Shown here one piece after another: positions 16,585-25,793 of a stretch of 64,000 bases of DNA (positions are counted from its first letter, which is position 1; every line of letters starts with the position of its first letter). Where the stretch lies: NCBI RefSeq assembly GCF_015865035.1, contig NZ_JADZGI010000001.1, forward strand, positions 1,798,001 to 1,862,000, written 5' to 3'. The DNA comes from Novosphingobium aureum (GTDB lineage Bacteria; Pseudomonadota; Alphaproteobacteria; Sphingomonadales; Sphingomonadaceae). A program made the translations under genes and the position numbers. The notes under the pieces were generated by a model, which worked only from the letters and a program-made list of their open reading frames with translations, did not search any database and had not been told where the DNA came from.

Positions 16585-17768
16585 GGAAGCCGGACATGAC
16601 TGACCAGTCCCCCGATCACGAGCGCGACGCGCCGCAGTCCGGCGATGAGACCGGCGCCGAAGGCGCTGCCGCGAAGGACGTGGCGACGCAGGCGCAGGAG
16701 GACAGCAACTCGCTGCTCGAGCGAGCCTCGCGTCATTTCAACTTCGGCCGCCATATCGCGCTTCCCGACCGCCTTGCGCCCGATGCCGTCGCACGGGCCA
16801 ATGCCGAGCCGCGCCGCAAGTCGATCGTGCTCGGCGATGGCGAGAAGGATACCGCGGCCGGTGCGCCGCCGCAGGACCTGCGGCCCCGGTTTTCGGTCGA
16901 TGCCGCTGCGCAAAGCCTGCCTGCCAGCGTGAGCCAGGGCGAGGTTCCGCCAGCACCGACCCCGGCTCCTGCTGCGACATCGACGCCGCTCGCCGCGTTC
17001 TCCGACCCCGAGGAAGAGCCGGTCCAGTTCTCGTGGCAGCGCCATGCGATCGACCGTGAACGCCTGCGCGAACAGGGCCTGATCGTGCCCGAGGGCATGG
17101 TCACGACGCTCCTCGAGGAATTTCGCATCGTCAAGCGCCAGCTGCTGCTGCAGGCGGCGGACCTGCGTCGCCAGCGCGCGGGGGCGATGGGCCAGCGCAT
17201 CCTGATCGCCTCGCCGCACCCGGGCGAGGGCAAGACTTACTGCGCGCTCAATCTCGCGCTCTCGATCGCGGCGGAGAAGGAAAGCGAGGTCCTGCTCGTC
17301 GATGCCGACTTCGCCAAGCCCTCGATCCTGACCAAGCTCGGCATTCCGGGCGGTCCGGGCCTGATGGACGCGCTGATGAACGAGAACGTCGATGTCGCCG
17401 ACCTCGTCGTCGGGACGGACGTTCCCGGTCTCTGGGTCCTGCCAGCGGGCGAGGATACCAATACCGACAGCGAATTTCTCTCGAGCTCGCGCACCGCGCG
17501 CGTGCTCTATCGCCTGACGCAAGGCGCGCCCAACCGCATGGTGATCTTCGATTCGCCGCCGGTCCTCGCCGCGTCGCCCGCTGCCGAGCTCGCCAAGCAC
17601 GTGGGCCAGACGGTGGTGGTGGTGCGCGCCGACCAGACCGGCAAGGGCGCGCTCGACGATGCGCTCTCGCTGCTTGGCGGCTGCCCGAACCTGCAGCTCC
17701 TGCTCAACGGTGCCCAGTTCAGCCCGAGCGGTCGCCGCTTCGGCTCGTATTACGGATACAAGGGCTGA
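16581..17768 (+). CDS. XrtA-associated tyrosine autokinase (BY-kinase, TIGR03018-type)
   Basis: 395 residues starting at ATG 16581 in the ATGA overlap. The N-terminal 130 residues are a low-complexity acidic/proline linker (ASTP-type repeats). The kinase domain has Walker A SPHPGEGKTY with Lys218, Walker A' VLLVDADFAKPS and Walker B MVIFDSPPVL. The C-terminus ends GRRFGSYYGYKG, a tyrosine cluster where autophosphorylation is expected. It works with the chain-length protein to cycle export. Its stop codon overlaps the next start by one base (TGATG). Confidence 0.92.
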   Translation: MRKPDMTDQSPDHERDAPQSGDETGAEGAAAKDVATQAQEDSNSLLERASRHFNFGRHIALPDRLAPDAVARANAEPRRKSIVLGDGEKDTAAGAPPQDLRPRFSVDAAAQSLPASVSQGEVPPAPTPAPAATSTPLAAFSDPEEEPVQFSWQRHAIDRERLREQGLIVPEGMVTTLLEEFRIVKRQLLLQAADLRRQRAGAMGQRILIASPHPGEGKTYCALNLALSIAAEKESEVLLVDADFAKPSILTKLGIPGGPGLMDALMNENVDVADLVVGTDVPGLWVLPAGEDTNTDSEFLSSSRTARVLYRLTQGAPNRMVIFDSPPVLAASPAAELAKHVGQTVVVVRADQTGKGALDDALSLLGGCPNLQLLLNGAQFSPSGRRFGSYYGYKG

Positions 17769-19477
17769 TGCGCCACTACCTCTCCCTCACCAGCGCGCTC
17801 GTCGCGGCGGCCCTGCTGCCCGCAGGCGGCGCCATGGCGCAGGGGCTCGGCGGCCAGCCGGGCGGCTCCGGCTATGGCCAGGGCGCGCCGGGGCAAGGTG
17901 CATCCGGGCAGGGCGATGCTGCCGGCGGGCAATCGGGCGACGGGGTCGAGCGGATCGAGACCAAGCGCGCGCGCAAGCTCGAGATCACGCCCTACATCGA
18001 GCTGAACCAGATCGTCACGGCCGAGCTCTCGCCGGGCTCCGAAGTGCTGACCTATACACAGGCCGCAGTCGGTCTCGATGCCGCGATTGCCGGACGGCGC
18101 ACAGGGGCCTCGGCCTCGCTGCGCTATGCACGCCAGATCGGCTGGGGCGATGCGGGCGATGGTGACATCATCAGCGGCATCGCGCGCGGCTATGCCGAGG
18201 TCACCCCGGGTGTCACGCTCGAGGCAGGCGCGCTCGCCACGCGCGGCGCCTTCGAGGGCCGCGGGCCGATCACCACCGGCGCCGACAGCACGGTCTATTC
18301 GCTCTATGCCGGTCCCTCGGTGCAGACGCGCGCGGGCGACCTCGACATCGCGGCGCGCTATCGCATCGGCTATACCGGCATCGACAACGGCACGCCCTAT
18401 GTCGCGGGCACAGATATCGACGTATTCGACGAGAGCGTGAGCCAGGCCGCCGATGCGCAGGTCGGCGTCAAGCCGGGCGTCGTCGCCCCGGTCGGGCTCG
18501 GGGTTGCCGGGAGCTTCTATCAGGAAGACATCGCCAATCTCGACCAGCGCGTGCGTGACATGCAGGCGCGCGCGATGGTCACCGTGCCGGTCAACCGCAC
18601 GACCCAGGTCGTTGCCGCGATCGGCTACGAAGACGTCGAGATATCGAGCCGCGAAGTGCTCTTCGATGGCGAGGGTAACCCGTTGATCGACGATGACGGT
18701 CGCTTCGTGACCGACAAGAGCTCGCCGCGCCTCATGGCCTACGACATCTCGGGCGTGCTCTGGGATGTCGCCGTGATGTGGCGGCCGAGCCGGCGCACCT
18801 CGCTCTCGGCCCACGTCGGGCGGCGCTACGGCTCGTTCACCTTCGGTGGCACGCTCGCCTACGCGCCCGACGATCGCAAGCAGCTCAGCCTCGTCGTCTA
18901 CGATACGCTTTCGGGCTTTGGCGGGCAGGTCAACCGTGCGCTCGGCAACCTGCCGACCGACTTCGAGGCGGTGCGCGATCCGGTGACCGGGGATTTGCGC
19001 GGCTGCGTGTCCTCGCTCCAGGGCAGTAACTGCCTCTCGGGCGTGCTCGGCTCGGTGCGTTCGGCGGCCTTCCGTGCACGTGGCGGCGCGCTAACCTATT
19101 CGATGCAGATGGGCCGCCTCGATGCGGGGCTTGGCATCGGTTACGACCGGCGCCGCTTCTTCGGGGCGGAAGGCTCGATCCTTGCCGCCTACGACGGCGT
19201 GGTAGACGAAAACTACTGGCTTTCGGCCTATCTCAGTGGCCAGCTCGGCCCGCGTGCCGGGTGGTCGACGAATGGCTATGCCAACTGGATATCGTCCAGC
19301 GACACCCTGCTCGGCGATATTGCGGGATACGGCGTCTCGGCCGCATACTACCAGCTTCTCACGTCGCGCCTGCGCGGCACAATCGCGATCTCGCTCGACG
19401 GAGCCGAATACAAGGATGCGTCGATCGACGACATCTGGACGGCATCCGCGCTCGCGGGCCTGCGCTACAGTTTCTGA
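17768..19477 (+). CDS. TIGR03016-family XrtA/PEP-CTERM system outer-membrane protein
   Basis: 569 residues. Signal peptide at residues 1-25 (LTSALVAAALLPAGGAMAQG), then a Gly/Gln-rich linker (GGQPGGSGYGQGAPGQG), then about 500 residues of alternating beta-strand pattern with many aromatic ends, ending SALAGLRYSF, which looks like an outer-membrane insertion signal with terminal Phe. Predicted to be a beta-barrel secreted-polymer protein of the XrtA locus, possibly a companion of the export lipoprotein. It is encoded in the same operon; function beyond location is unknown. Confidence 0.88.
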   Translation: MRHYLSLTSALVAAALLPAGGAMAQGLGGQPGGSGYGQGAPGQGASGQGDAAGGQSGDGVERIETKRARKLEITPYIELNQIVTAELSPGSEVLTYTQAAVGLDAAIAGRRTGASASLRYARQIGWGDAGDGDIISGIARGYAEVTPGVTLEAGALATRGAFEGRGPITTGADSTVYSLYAGPSVQTRAGDLDIAARYRIGYTGIDNGTPYVAGTDIDVFDESVSQAADAQVGVKPGVVAPVGLGVAGSFYQEDIANLDQRVRDMQARAMVTVPVNRTTQVVAAIGYEDVEISSREVLFDGEGNPLIDDDGRFVTDKSSPRLMAYDISGVLWDVAVMWRPSRRTSLSAHVGRRYGSFTFGGTLAYAPDDRKQLSLVVYDTLSGFGGQVNRALGNLPTDFEAVRDPVTGDLRGCVSSLQGSNCLSGVLGSVRSAAFRARGGALTYSMQMGRLDAGLGIGYDRRRFFGAEGSILAAYDGVVDENYWLSAYLSGQLGPRAGWSTNGYANWISSSDTLLGDIAGYGVSAAYYQLLTSRLRGTIAISLDGAEYKDASIDDIWTASALAGLRYSF

Positions 19478-19497
19478 ACTCGAGGAAGGATTTCACG

Positions 19498-20958
19498 ATG
19501 TTCGACGATTTCTACGGGCTCGAGGCAAGGCCCTTCCAGCTCACCCCTGATCCGGCCTTCTATTTCGAGAGCCTGACGCATCGCAAGGCGCTGTCCTATC
19601 TCGGTTACGGGCTCGCGCAGGGCGAGGGCTTCGTGGTCATCACCGGCGAGGTCGGCTCGGGCAAGTCGACGCTGGTCGCCTATCTCATGGCGACGATCGA
19701 TCCGGGCCGCATGACCGCGGCCAATGTCGTCACCAGCGCGCTCGACGGCGAGGAGATCGTCCATGTCGTCGCCCATTCCTTCGGCATTGCGGTCGAGGGG
19801 CACGACAAGGCCACCGCGCTTGGCGCGATCGAGGCCTATCTGCACGAGGAAGCGCGCGCGGGCCGCCGCACGCTGCTGATCGTCGACGAGGCGCAGAACC
19901 TCTCGATCACCGCGCTCGAAGAGCTGCGCATGCTTTCCAACTTCCAGCTCGGCTCGCACCCGTTGCTGCAGACGCTGCTGCTCGGTCAGCCCGAATTTCG
20001 CCGCACGCTGCTCGAGAGCGACCAGCTTGAGCAACTGCGCCAGCGAGTGATCGCCACGCACCACCTCTCGGCGATGCAGGCCAAGGAAGTGCAGGCCTAT
20101 ATCGAGCACCGCATGACGTGCGCGGGCTGGCAGGGCAATCCCAGCTTCGACCAGCGCGTCTTTGCCGGAATCTTCGACGCCACCGGCGGCATTCCGCGCC
20201 GGATCAACCAGATCCTCAACCGCCTGCTGCTGCTCGGCGCCGTCGAGCAGCGTAGCCACATCGATGGCGGGATGCTCGCGCAGGTGCTCGAGGAACTGCA
20301 CGAGGACGGCACGCTCGTCCTCGCCGGTGAGGCCGAGGCAAGCGCAGGTGATGCGCCCAGCGTCGCGGCCTGGTCCGATGAACCGCACGGTGAGGGCGAG
20401 GCCGCTGTCGCTTCCGCAACGCCCCCCGTAGCCGCGCCTGTCGCCTCTGGCCTCGACGCCGAGGCCACCGGAGCGCTGATCGAGCAGGCTCTCGCCGAGC
20501 GCGATGCCCAGATCGCCGAACTGCAGCAGGCCTTCGTCGAGCTCGCCAACTCGCAGGATGCCCGCTTCGAGGAGGACGCTGGCCAGCCCGTCTTCGACGA
20601 AGGGCGTATCGCAGCGCTCGAGGCGCAGCTCGCGGCCTTGTCGCAGAGCCGTTCCGAAAGCGAGGAACAGGTCGGGGATCAAGAGCATCGCCGGGCGGCG
20701 GAAGAAGAGCGCATCGCAGCGCTCGAGGCGCAGGTCGCCGCGCTCTCGCAGCCAGCCGCTGATGACCATGTGCGCGAGGAGGCCGATGCCGCCACCGTGC
20801 AGCGCATCGCCGCGCTCGAGGAGATGGTGGAGCAGCTTGCCGCGCACAACGCCGACATGGAATCGCGCATGGCCGAGCAGGAGCATACCCTGCGCCATGT
20901 CCTGACCATGCTGATCGAATGGATCGAGGGCGCCGAGGACCAGCGTTCGGCGGCGTGA
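19498..20958 (+). CDS. XrtA-associated AAA ATPase with C-terminal coiled coil (TIGR03015-type)
   Basis: 486 residues from ATG 19498, with GAGGAAGGA at 19482-19490. An ExeA/GspA-like AAA+ ATPase: MFDDFYGLEARPFQLTPDP at the start, Walker A GEVGSGKST with Lys56, Walker B LLIVDEAQNLS near residue 126-136, and a sensor arginine in GIPRRINQILNRLL near 228-241. Beyond residue 270 there is a family-atypical acidic, Ala-rich stretch and then heptad-like repeats (RIAALEAQ-AALSQ occurs twice, and RIAALEEM once), forming a coiled coil to about residue 470. It probably energises assembly of the export or sorting machine; the coiled coil may bind a partner. Confidence 0.9.
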   Translation: MFDDFYGLEARPFQLTPDPAFYFESLTHRKALSYLGYGLAQGEGFVVITGEVGSGKSTLVAYLMATIDPGRMTAANVVTSALDGEEIVHVVAHSFGIAVEGHDKATALGAIEAYLHEEARAGRRTLLIVDEAQNLSITALEELRMLSNFQLGSHPLLQTLLLGQPEFRRTLLESDQLEQLRQRVIATHHLSAMQAKEVQAYIEHRMTCAGWQGNPSFDQRVFAGIFDATGGIPRRINQILNRLLLLGAVEQRSHIDGGMLAQVLEELHEDGTLVLAGEAEASAGDAPSVAAWSDEPHGEGEAAVASATPPVAAPVASGLDAEATGALIEQALAERDAQIAELQQAFVELANSQDARFEEDAGQPVFDEGRIAALEAQLAALSQSRSESEEQVGDQEHRRAAEEERIAALEAQVAALSQPAADDHVREEADAATVQRIAALEEMVEQLAAHNADMESRMAEQEHTLRHVLTMLIEWIEGAEDQRSAA

Positions 20959-20999
20959 CCGTCCGGACTGCCGTCAGCCAGGGGGACTAGGCCGTCACG

Positions 21000-21896
21000 A
21001 TGCAGCGCGAAAACGTCTACAACGGACCGCTCGAGGGGCCGGTCAACGGCCTCTCGGTCGATGTCGAGGACTGGTTCCAGGTCGGCGCGTTCGAGACCGT
21101 GATCGCGCGCGAGAACTGGGATGCCCTCGCGCTCAGGGTCGAGGCGAATTGCGATGCGATCCTCGAGATGTTCGATGCCGCGCGCGTGCGCGCCACGTTC
21201 TTCACGCTCGGCTGGGTGGCGCAGCGCGCGCCCGACATGATGCGCCGGATCGCCCAGCAAGGGCATGAGATTGCCAGTCACGGCTGGGACCACGAACGCG
21301 TCTTCCGGATGGGGCCGGCAGCCTTTGCCGCCGATCTCCAGCGCAGCCGCAAGACCATCGAGGACAGCGCCGGGGTCGCCGTGACCGGCTATCGCGCGCC
21401 CAGCTTCTCCATCGACGCGCGCACACCCTGGGCCTTCGATATCCTGGCCGAACAGGGTTATGCCTATAGTTCCAGCGTGGCTCCCATCGCGCACGATCAC
21501 TATGGCTGGCGGGAGGCCCCGCGCTTCGCGTTCCAGCCGGTCGATGGCAGCGACTTCGTGGAGATTCCCGTGACCACCGCGCAGTTCGCCGGACGCCGCC
21601 TTGCCGCTGGCGGGGGCGGTTTCTTCAGGGTCCTGCCCTATAGCTTCTCGCGCTGGGCCATCCGCCAGGTCAATACGCGCGACGGGCGTCCTGCGGTGTT
21701 CTACTTCCACCCCTGGGAGATCGATCCCGAACAGCCGCGCGTCCACGATGCCTCGCTGCGCTCGCGCATGCGTCACTACACCAATCTCGAGATCATGGCG
21801 GAGAAGCTGCGGGTTCTGCTGCGCGACTTTGCATGGGGACGCATGGACGAACTGGCCGCGCGCGAGGCGGCAAGGGCGATCCGGGCGGCGGCATGA
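21000..21896 (+). CDS. XrtA system polysaccharide deacetylase (TIGR03006-type)
   Basis: 298 residues, a NodB-type carbohydrate esterase 4. It begins with the catalytic Asp motif LSVDVEDWFQVG and contains FFTLGWVAQ, a metal-binding motif IASHGWDHERV (His-X3-His pair), YRAPSFSID, and late PAVFYFHPWEIDPEQPR containing the second catalytic His. It removes N- or O-acetyl groups from the polymer, and no signal peptide is seen, consistent with cytoplasmic or inner-face action. Its stop overlaps the FemAB-like start by 4 bp (ATGA at 21893-21896). Confidence 0.92.
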   Translation: MQRENVYNGPLEGPVNGLSVDVEDWFQVGAFETVIARENWDALALRVEANCDAILEMFDAARVRATFFTLGWVAQRAPDMMRRIAQQGHEIASHGWDHERVFRMGPAAFAADLQRSRKTIEDSAGVAVTGYRAPSFSIDARTPWAFDILAEQGYAYSSSVAPIAHDHYGWREAPRFAFQPVDGSDFVEIPVTTAQFAGRRLAAGGGGFFRVLPYSFSRWAIRQVNTRDGRPAVFYFHPWEIDPEQPRVHDASLRSRMRHYTNLEIMAEKLRVLLRDFAWGRMDELAAREAARAIRAAA

Positions 21897-22969
21897 ATGC
21901 CCCTTTCGCCCGCCCCGTGACGAGGACCCGGCTGCTCGATCTTGCCGATCCGGGCGAGCTGGCGCGGCTCGAAGGGTTCGTCGCGCGGCACCCGGCGGCC
22001 ACTCCGTTCCACAGACCGGCCTGGTTCGTCTCTGTCGCCCGCGCGACCGGCAACGAGCCGCTTGCCCTCGTCGAGGAACACGATGGCGAGATACTCGCCT
22101 TCCTGCCGCTCGATGCCATCCATTCGCCGATATTCGGGCGGGTGCTGGTCTCTAGCGGTTTTGCAGTGGATGGCGGGCTGCTGACGCTGCCGGGAAGCGC
22201 GCCGGACGCGATCTTCGCCGCGCTCGAGGAACTGGCCGTGCGTCGGTCGTGCCCGGCAATCGAGCTGCGTGGCGGCATCCTGCCCGAGGTAGGTTCGGGC
22301 TGGACGCGCACCAGCGAGAGCCATGCCACCTTCTCGCGCGCGCTTGCCGCTGACGACGAGGCCGAACTCACCGCCATCCCGCGCAAGCAGCGCGCCGAGG
22401 TGCGCAAGTCGCTCGCAGGAGAACTGAGCGTCGAGACCGGCCGCGACGAACGGGCGAGGGCGGCCCATTACGCGGTGTTCTGCGAGAGTTATCGCAACCT
22501 TGGTACGCCGGTATTCCCGCGAGCGCTGCTCGACGCGGTGATGGATGGCTTCGGGGACGACGCCGAGATATTGAGCGTGTATCATCGCGGCGTGCCGGTC
22601 AGCTCCGTCCTCAGTCTCTATCACCGCGCAACCGTCATGCCCTACTGGGGCGGCGGCACCTTTGCGGCGCGCGGCCTGCGCGCGAACGAGCGGATGTACT
22701 ACGGAGTCATGCTCCATGCCCGGCGGCGTGGCTGCACGCATTTCGATTTCGGCCGCTCGAAGACGGGCAGCGGAGCCTATGCCTACAAGCGCAATTGGGG
22801 TTTCGAGCCCAGGCCGCTGACTTACGCGGCATGGTCGGCGCCGGGAAGCGCGGTGCGCGAGGTCAATCCTGCCAATCCGCGCCTCGCCGCGCAGATTACC
22901 TTGTGGCAGCGCCTGCCGCTCGCCATCGCCAATCGGCTCGGCCCGCTCATCGCGCGCGGCATCGGCTGA
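21893..22969 (+). CDS. FemAB-family XrtA/PEP-CTERM system protein (TIGR03019-type)
   Basis: 358 residues from ATG 21893, set by the ATGA overlap. It has two tandem GNAT-like halves: ATPFHRPAWFVSVARATGNE and VLVSSGFAVDGGLLTLPG in the first, IPRKQRAEVRKSLAGELSVE, LGTPVFPRALLD, MPYWGGGTFAARGLRANERMYY and FDFGRSKTGSGAYAYKRNWGFE in the second. The last segment is the signature of this XrtA-linked branch. FemAB relatives add amino acids to peptidoglycan; here the acceptor is more likely a glycan or lipid precursor (inference). Confidence 0.9.
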   Translation: MNAPFARPVTRTRLLDLADPGELARLEGFVARHPAATPFHRPAWFVSVARATGNEPLALVEEHDGEILAFLPLDAIHSPIFGRVLVSSGFAVDGGLLTLPGSAPDAIFAALEELAVRRSCPAIELRGGILPEVGSGWTRTSESHATFSRALAADDEAELTAIPRKQRAEVRKSLAGELSVETGRDERARAAHYAVFCESYRNLGTPVFPRALLDAVMDGFGDDAEILSVYHRGVPVSSVLSLYHRATVMPYWGGGTFAARGLRANERMYYGVMLHARRRGCTHFDFGRSKTGSGAYAYKRNWGFEPRPLTYAAWSAPGSAVREVNPANPRLAAQITLWQRLPLAIANRLGPLIARGIG

Positions 22970-22979
22970 GGCGCGCCAG

Positions 22980-24215
22980 ATGAGCGAGATCCTGTTCCTG
23001 GCGCACCGCATCCCGTTCCCGCCCGATCGCGGCGACAAGATAAGGTCGCACCACGTGCTCAAGGCGCTGGCTAGGCTGGCCCCGGTCCATGTCGCGACTT
23101 TCGCCGACGAGCCCGAAGACATGGCGCAAGAAGCCGAGCTGGCTACGCTTGCCGCGAGCCACTGCCTCGTCGAGCGGCGCAAGCCCCTCGCGATAGCCGG
23201 GCTCGAGGCGCTTGCACGCCGCGAGCCGGTCAGCCTTGCGGCCTTCCGTGACCGGGCTCTTGCCAGCTACGTTGCCAAGGTTCTGACCGAACGGCCGATA
23301 AGCGCGATCTACGTGTTTTCCGGGCAGATGGCGCAATATGTGCCCAAGACCTTCACAGGGCACGTCGTAGCCGATCTCGTCGACGTCGATTCCGCCAAGT
23401 TCGAGGCATATGGTGCCAGCGGGAAGGGGCCTCGGGCCTGGATCGAACGGCGCGAGGGGCGCATGCTGTCGCGGGTCGAGCAGGCGGTCGTCGAACGTTC
23501 GGACACAACTTTGCTCATCAGCGACGAAGAGTGCGAACTGCTGCGCTCGCGCTTGTTGTCCGGCGTCTCGGCACGCGATGTTCACGCGATGGGCAATGGC
23601 ATCGATGCGGCCCTGTTCGACCCTGCACTGGTTGCTGCCAATCCGGCGATGGCCGCGATGCCCGGCCCGCGCGTGATCTTTACAGGGCAAATGGACTATG
23701 CACCCAACATCGCTGCCGCCGAGCGCGCGATCCGGGCGATCATGCCGCGCGTTCGCGAGATATTCCCCGATGCCAGCTTCCATGTCGTGGGGCGCAATCC
23801 GCCCGAGAGCCTGCGCGCGTTCGACGGTAGCGGCGGGGTGAAGGTCTGGGGCCGGGTCCCCGATATTCGCCCCTTCCTTGCCGGAGCCGATCTGGCGCTG
23901 GTTCCGCTCGAGATCGCGCGCGGCGTGCAGAACAAGGTGCTCGAGGCCATGGCCATGGGCTTGCCGGTCGTGCTCTCGCCTGGCGCTGCGACGGGAATTG
24001 CGGCGCGTGACGGCCGTGATTTCGCCATTGCGGAGAGTGATGCTGATCTCGTGCAGGCGCTCATTTCCCTTGCCCGCGATCGTGAGGCTGCCCGCGCCAT
24101 GGCAGTTTCGGCGCGCGGCTGGATTCTCGCCAATGCAAGCTGGCCCGCAGCGCTCGCACGGCTCCCCGAATTCTGCGGGCTCGCGCAGGGCCGAGAGCAC
24201 ATCGATGCAGCCTGA
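22980..24215 (+). CDS. TIGR03087-family XrtA/PEP-CTERM system glycosyltransferase
   Basis: 411 residues, GT4-type retaining glycosyltransferase (GT-B fold). It starts ILFLAHRIPFPPDRGDKIRS, an acceptor-side loop typical of this family, and has a donor-site segment VIFTGQMDYAPN, EIARGVQNKVLEAMAMGLPVV with the E-X7-E pair, and a C-terminal helix. It adds a sugar during polymer assembly on the cytoplasmic side. The stop overlaps the exosortase start by 11 bp, so translation is probably coupled. Confidence 0.92.
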   Translation: MSEILFLAHRIPFPPDRGDKIRSHHVLKALARLAPVHVATFADEPEDMAQEAELATLAASHCLVERRKPLAIAGLEALARREPVSLAAFRDRALASYVAKVLTERPISAIYVFSGQMAQYVPKTFTGHVVADLVDVDSAKFEAYGASGKGPRAWIERREGRMLSRVEQAVVERSDTTLLISDEECELLRSRLLSGVSARDVHAMGNGIDAALFDPALVAANPAMAAMPGPRVIFTGQMDYAPNIAAAERAIRAIMPRVREIFPDASFHVVGRNPPESLRAFDGSGGVKVWGRVPDIRPFLAGADLALVPLEIARGVQNKVLEAMAMGLPVVLSPGAATGIAARDGRDFAIAESDADLVQALISLARDREAARAMAVSARGWILANASWPAALARLPEFCGLAQGREHIDAA

Positions 24216-25782
24216 GCGTATCGTCGCATACGAAGAACCGCGCGCATCCGGCGTAGGCGGTATTCCTGCCCATTGGCGCTTTCCCCTGCTGGCGCTGGTT
24301 GCCGGATGGCTTGCGCTGTTCATCGTGTTCGCATCGGACTGGGCGGCGATGGCGCGCCAGTGGTGGGACATCTCGACCTACAACCACATGCTCCTCATTC
24401 CCCCGGTGGAGTGCTGGCTCTTGTGGAACCGCCGGCACGAGCTTGCCCGGATCGAGCCACGTGCATGGTGGGCGGGCCTGCCCCTGTTTGCCGCAGCGGG
24501 GTTGGTCTGGCTGCTTGGCGGCGTGTCGGGCTTCGACCTGCTGCGACAGGCCGGGGTGGTCGGCATGCTGGCGATGCTCGTGCCCTTGTTGCTCGGTCCG
24601 CGCGTGACGGCAGGCGTGCTCTTCCCGCTGTTCTACCTCGCGTTCCTGATCCCTTTCGGCGAGGAACTGGTCAAGCCGCTGCAGATGGTGACCGCCAAGA
24701 TCGCGATTGCGCTCACGCACCTGAGCGGCGTTCCAGCCGAAATCGACGGGGTCTTCATCGATACGCCGGCCGGTCTGTTCAAGGTCGCCGAAGCCTGTTC
24801 GGGGGTGAAGTTCCTGATCGCGATGATCGGCTTCGGCGTGCTCGCGGCCAATGTCTGCTTCCTCTCCTGGCGCCGCCGGGCAGCGCTGCTCGCGGCCTGC
24901 CTCGTCGTGCCGATCGTGGCCAATGGCATTCGTGCCTGGGCGACGATCTATGCGGCCCAGTTCTTCGGTGTGGCGGTCGCAGCGGGCTTCGACCACATCG
25001 TCTATGGCTGGGTCTTCTTCGCGCTCGTGCTCTTCGCGGTGCTGGGGGTGGCCTGGAAGTTCTTCGACCGGCCGGTCGATGCGCCGATGATCTCGCTCGA
25101 TGCGTTGCACAGTTCGCGCTTGCTTGCCTCGCTGGAACGCGGCGCCGCCTCCTCGCGTGGCCGGCTGGCTGCGGTCGTTGGCGCGGTGTTTGCGCTCATT
25201 GCCGCCCTGCAGCTCTGGCTTGCGCTTGCCGATGCGCTCGAGGCGCCACTGCCCGAACATGTCGCCCTCCCGCAGGTGCCGGGCTGGAGCCGCGTTGCCT
25301 CGGCTGCACAAGTGCCATGGCAACCGCGCGCGGGAGGAGCCGACCATCGTCTGCAGGCGCGCTACGTCGATGGGCAGGGGCACAAGGTCGACGTCGTCTT
25401 CGCGCTCTACGCCCGTCAAGGCGAGGGGTACGAGGCGGGGGGCTTCGGGCAGGGGGCACTCGTTCCCGACAGTGCATGGTCCTGGCATTCGGCGTTGCCC
25501 GCCTTCGAAAAGGGGCGCGGGGAGCGTCTGCTTGCCAACGATCGTTCCGAACGCGTGGCGATGACCTGGTATCGCCATGGAGATCTCCTGAGCGGTAGTA
25601 ACCTGCGCCTCAAGCTGGCTGTCATCGCCAGCCGTATGCGCCTGAAGGCGCAGCCGACGGCCATGCTGATCCTCTCGGCACCCGAGGGAGCCGGCGAAGA
25701 CGCGATTGCCACGCTCGATGCGTTTCACCAGTCCACCGGGCCGCTAGAGCGCTGGATGGACGCCCGCGCGGCGGGGCGCTAG
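24205..25782 (+). CDS. xrtA: exosortase A fused to an EpsI domain
   Basis: 525 residues from ATG 24205. The N-terminal 290 residues are a polytopic membrane protease of the exosortase family with eight or so hydrophobic helices. The catalytic triad is visible: Cys198 in EACSGVKFL, Arg243 in NGIRAWATI and His264 in FDHIVYGWVFF. These proteins cleave the PEP-CTERM sorting tail of exported proteins. After a linker, a further helix near residue 320 leads into a soluble EpsI-like (DUF3485) domain with LPQVPGWSRV, VDVVFALYARQGEGYE and AMTWYRHGDLL. The fused form is the usual XrtA architecture. Overlaps the glycosyltransferase by 11 bp. Confidence 0.95.
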   Translation: MQPERIVAYEEPRASGVGGIPAHWRFPLLALVAGWLALFIVFASDWAAMARQWWDISTYNHMLLIPPVECWLLWNRRHELARIEPRAWWAGLPLFAAAGLVWLLGGVSGFDLLRQAGVVGMLAMLVPLLLGPRVTAGVLFPLFYLAFLIPFGEELVKPLQMVTAKIAIALTHLSGVPAEIDGVFIDTPAGLFKVAEACSGVKFLIAMIGFGVLAANVCFLSWRRRAALLAACLVVPIVANGIRAWATIYAAQFFGVAVAAGFDHIVYGWVFFALVLFAVLGVAWKFFDRPVDAPMISLDALHSSRLLASLERGAASSRGRLAAVVGAVFALIAALQLWLALADALEAPLPEHVALPQVPGWSRVASAAQVPWQPRAGGADHRLQARYVDGQGHKVDVVFALYARQGEGYEAGGFGQGALVPDSAWSWHSALPAFEKGRGERLLANDRSERVAMTWYRHGDLLSGSNLRLKLAVIASRMRLKAQPTAMLILSAPEGAGEDAIATLDAFHQSTGPLERWMDARAAGR

Positions 25783-25793
25783 GGGCGGGCACC

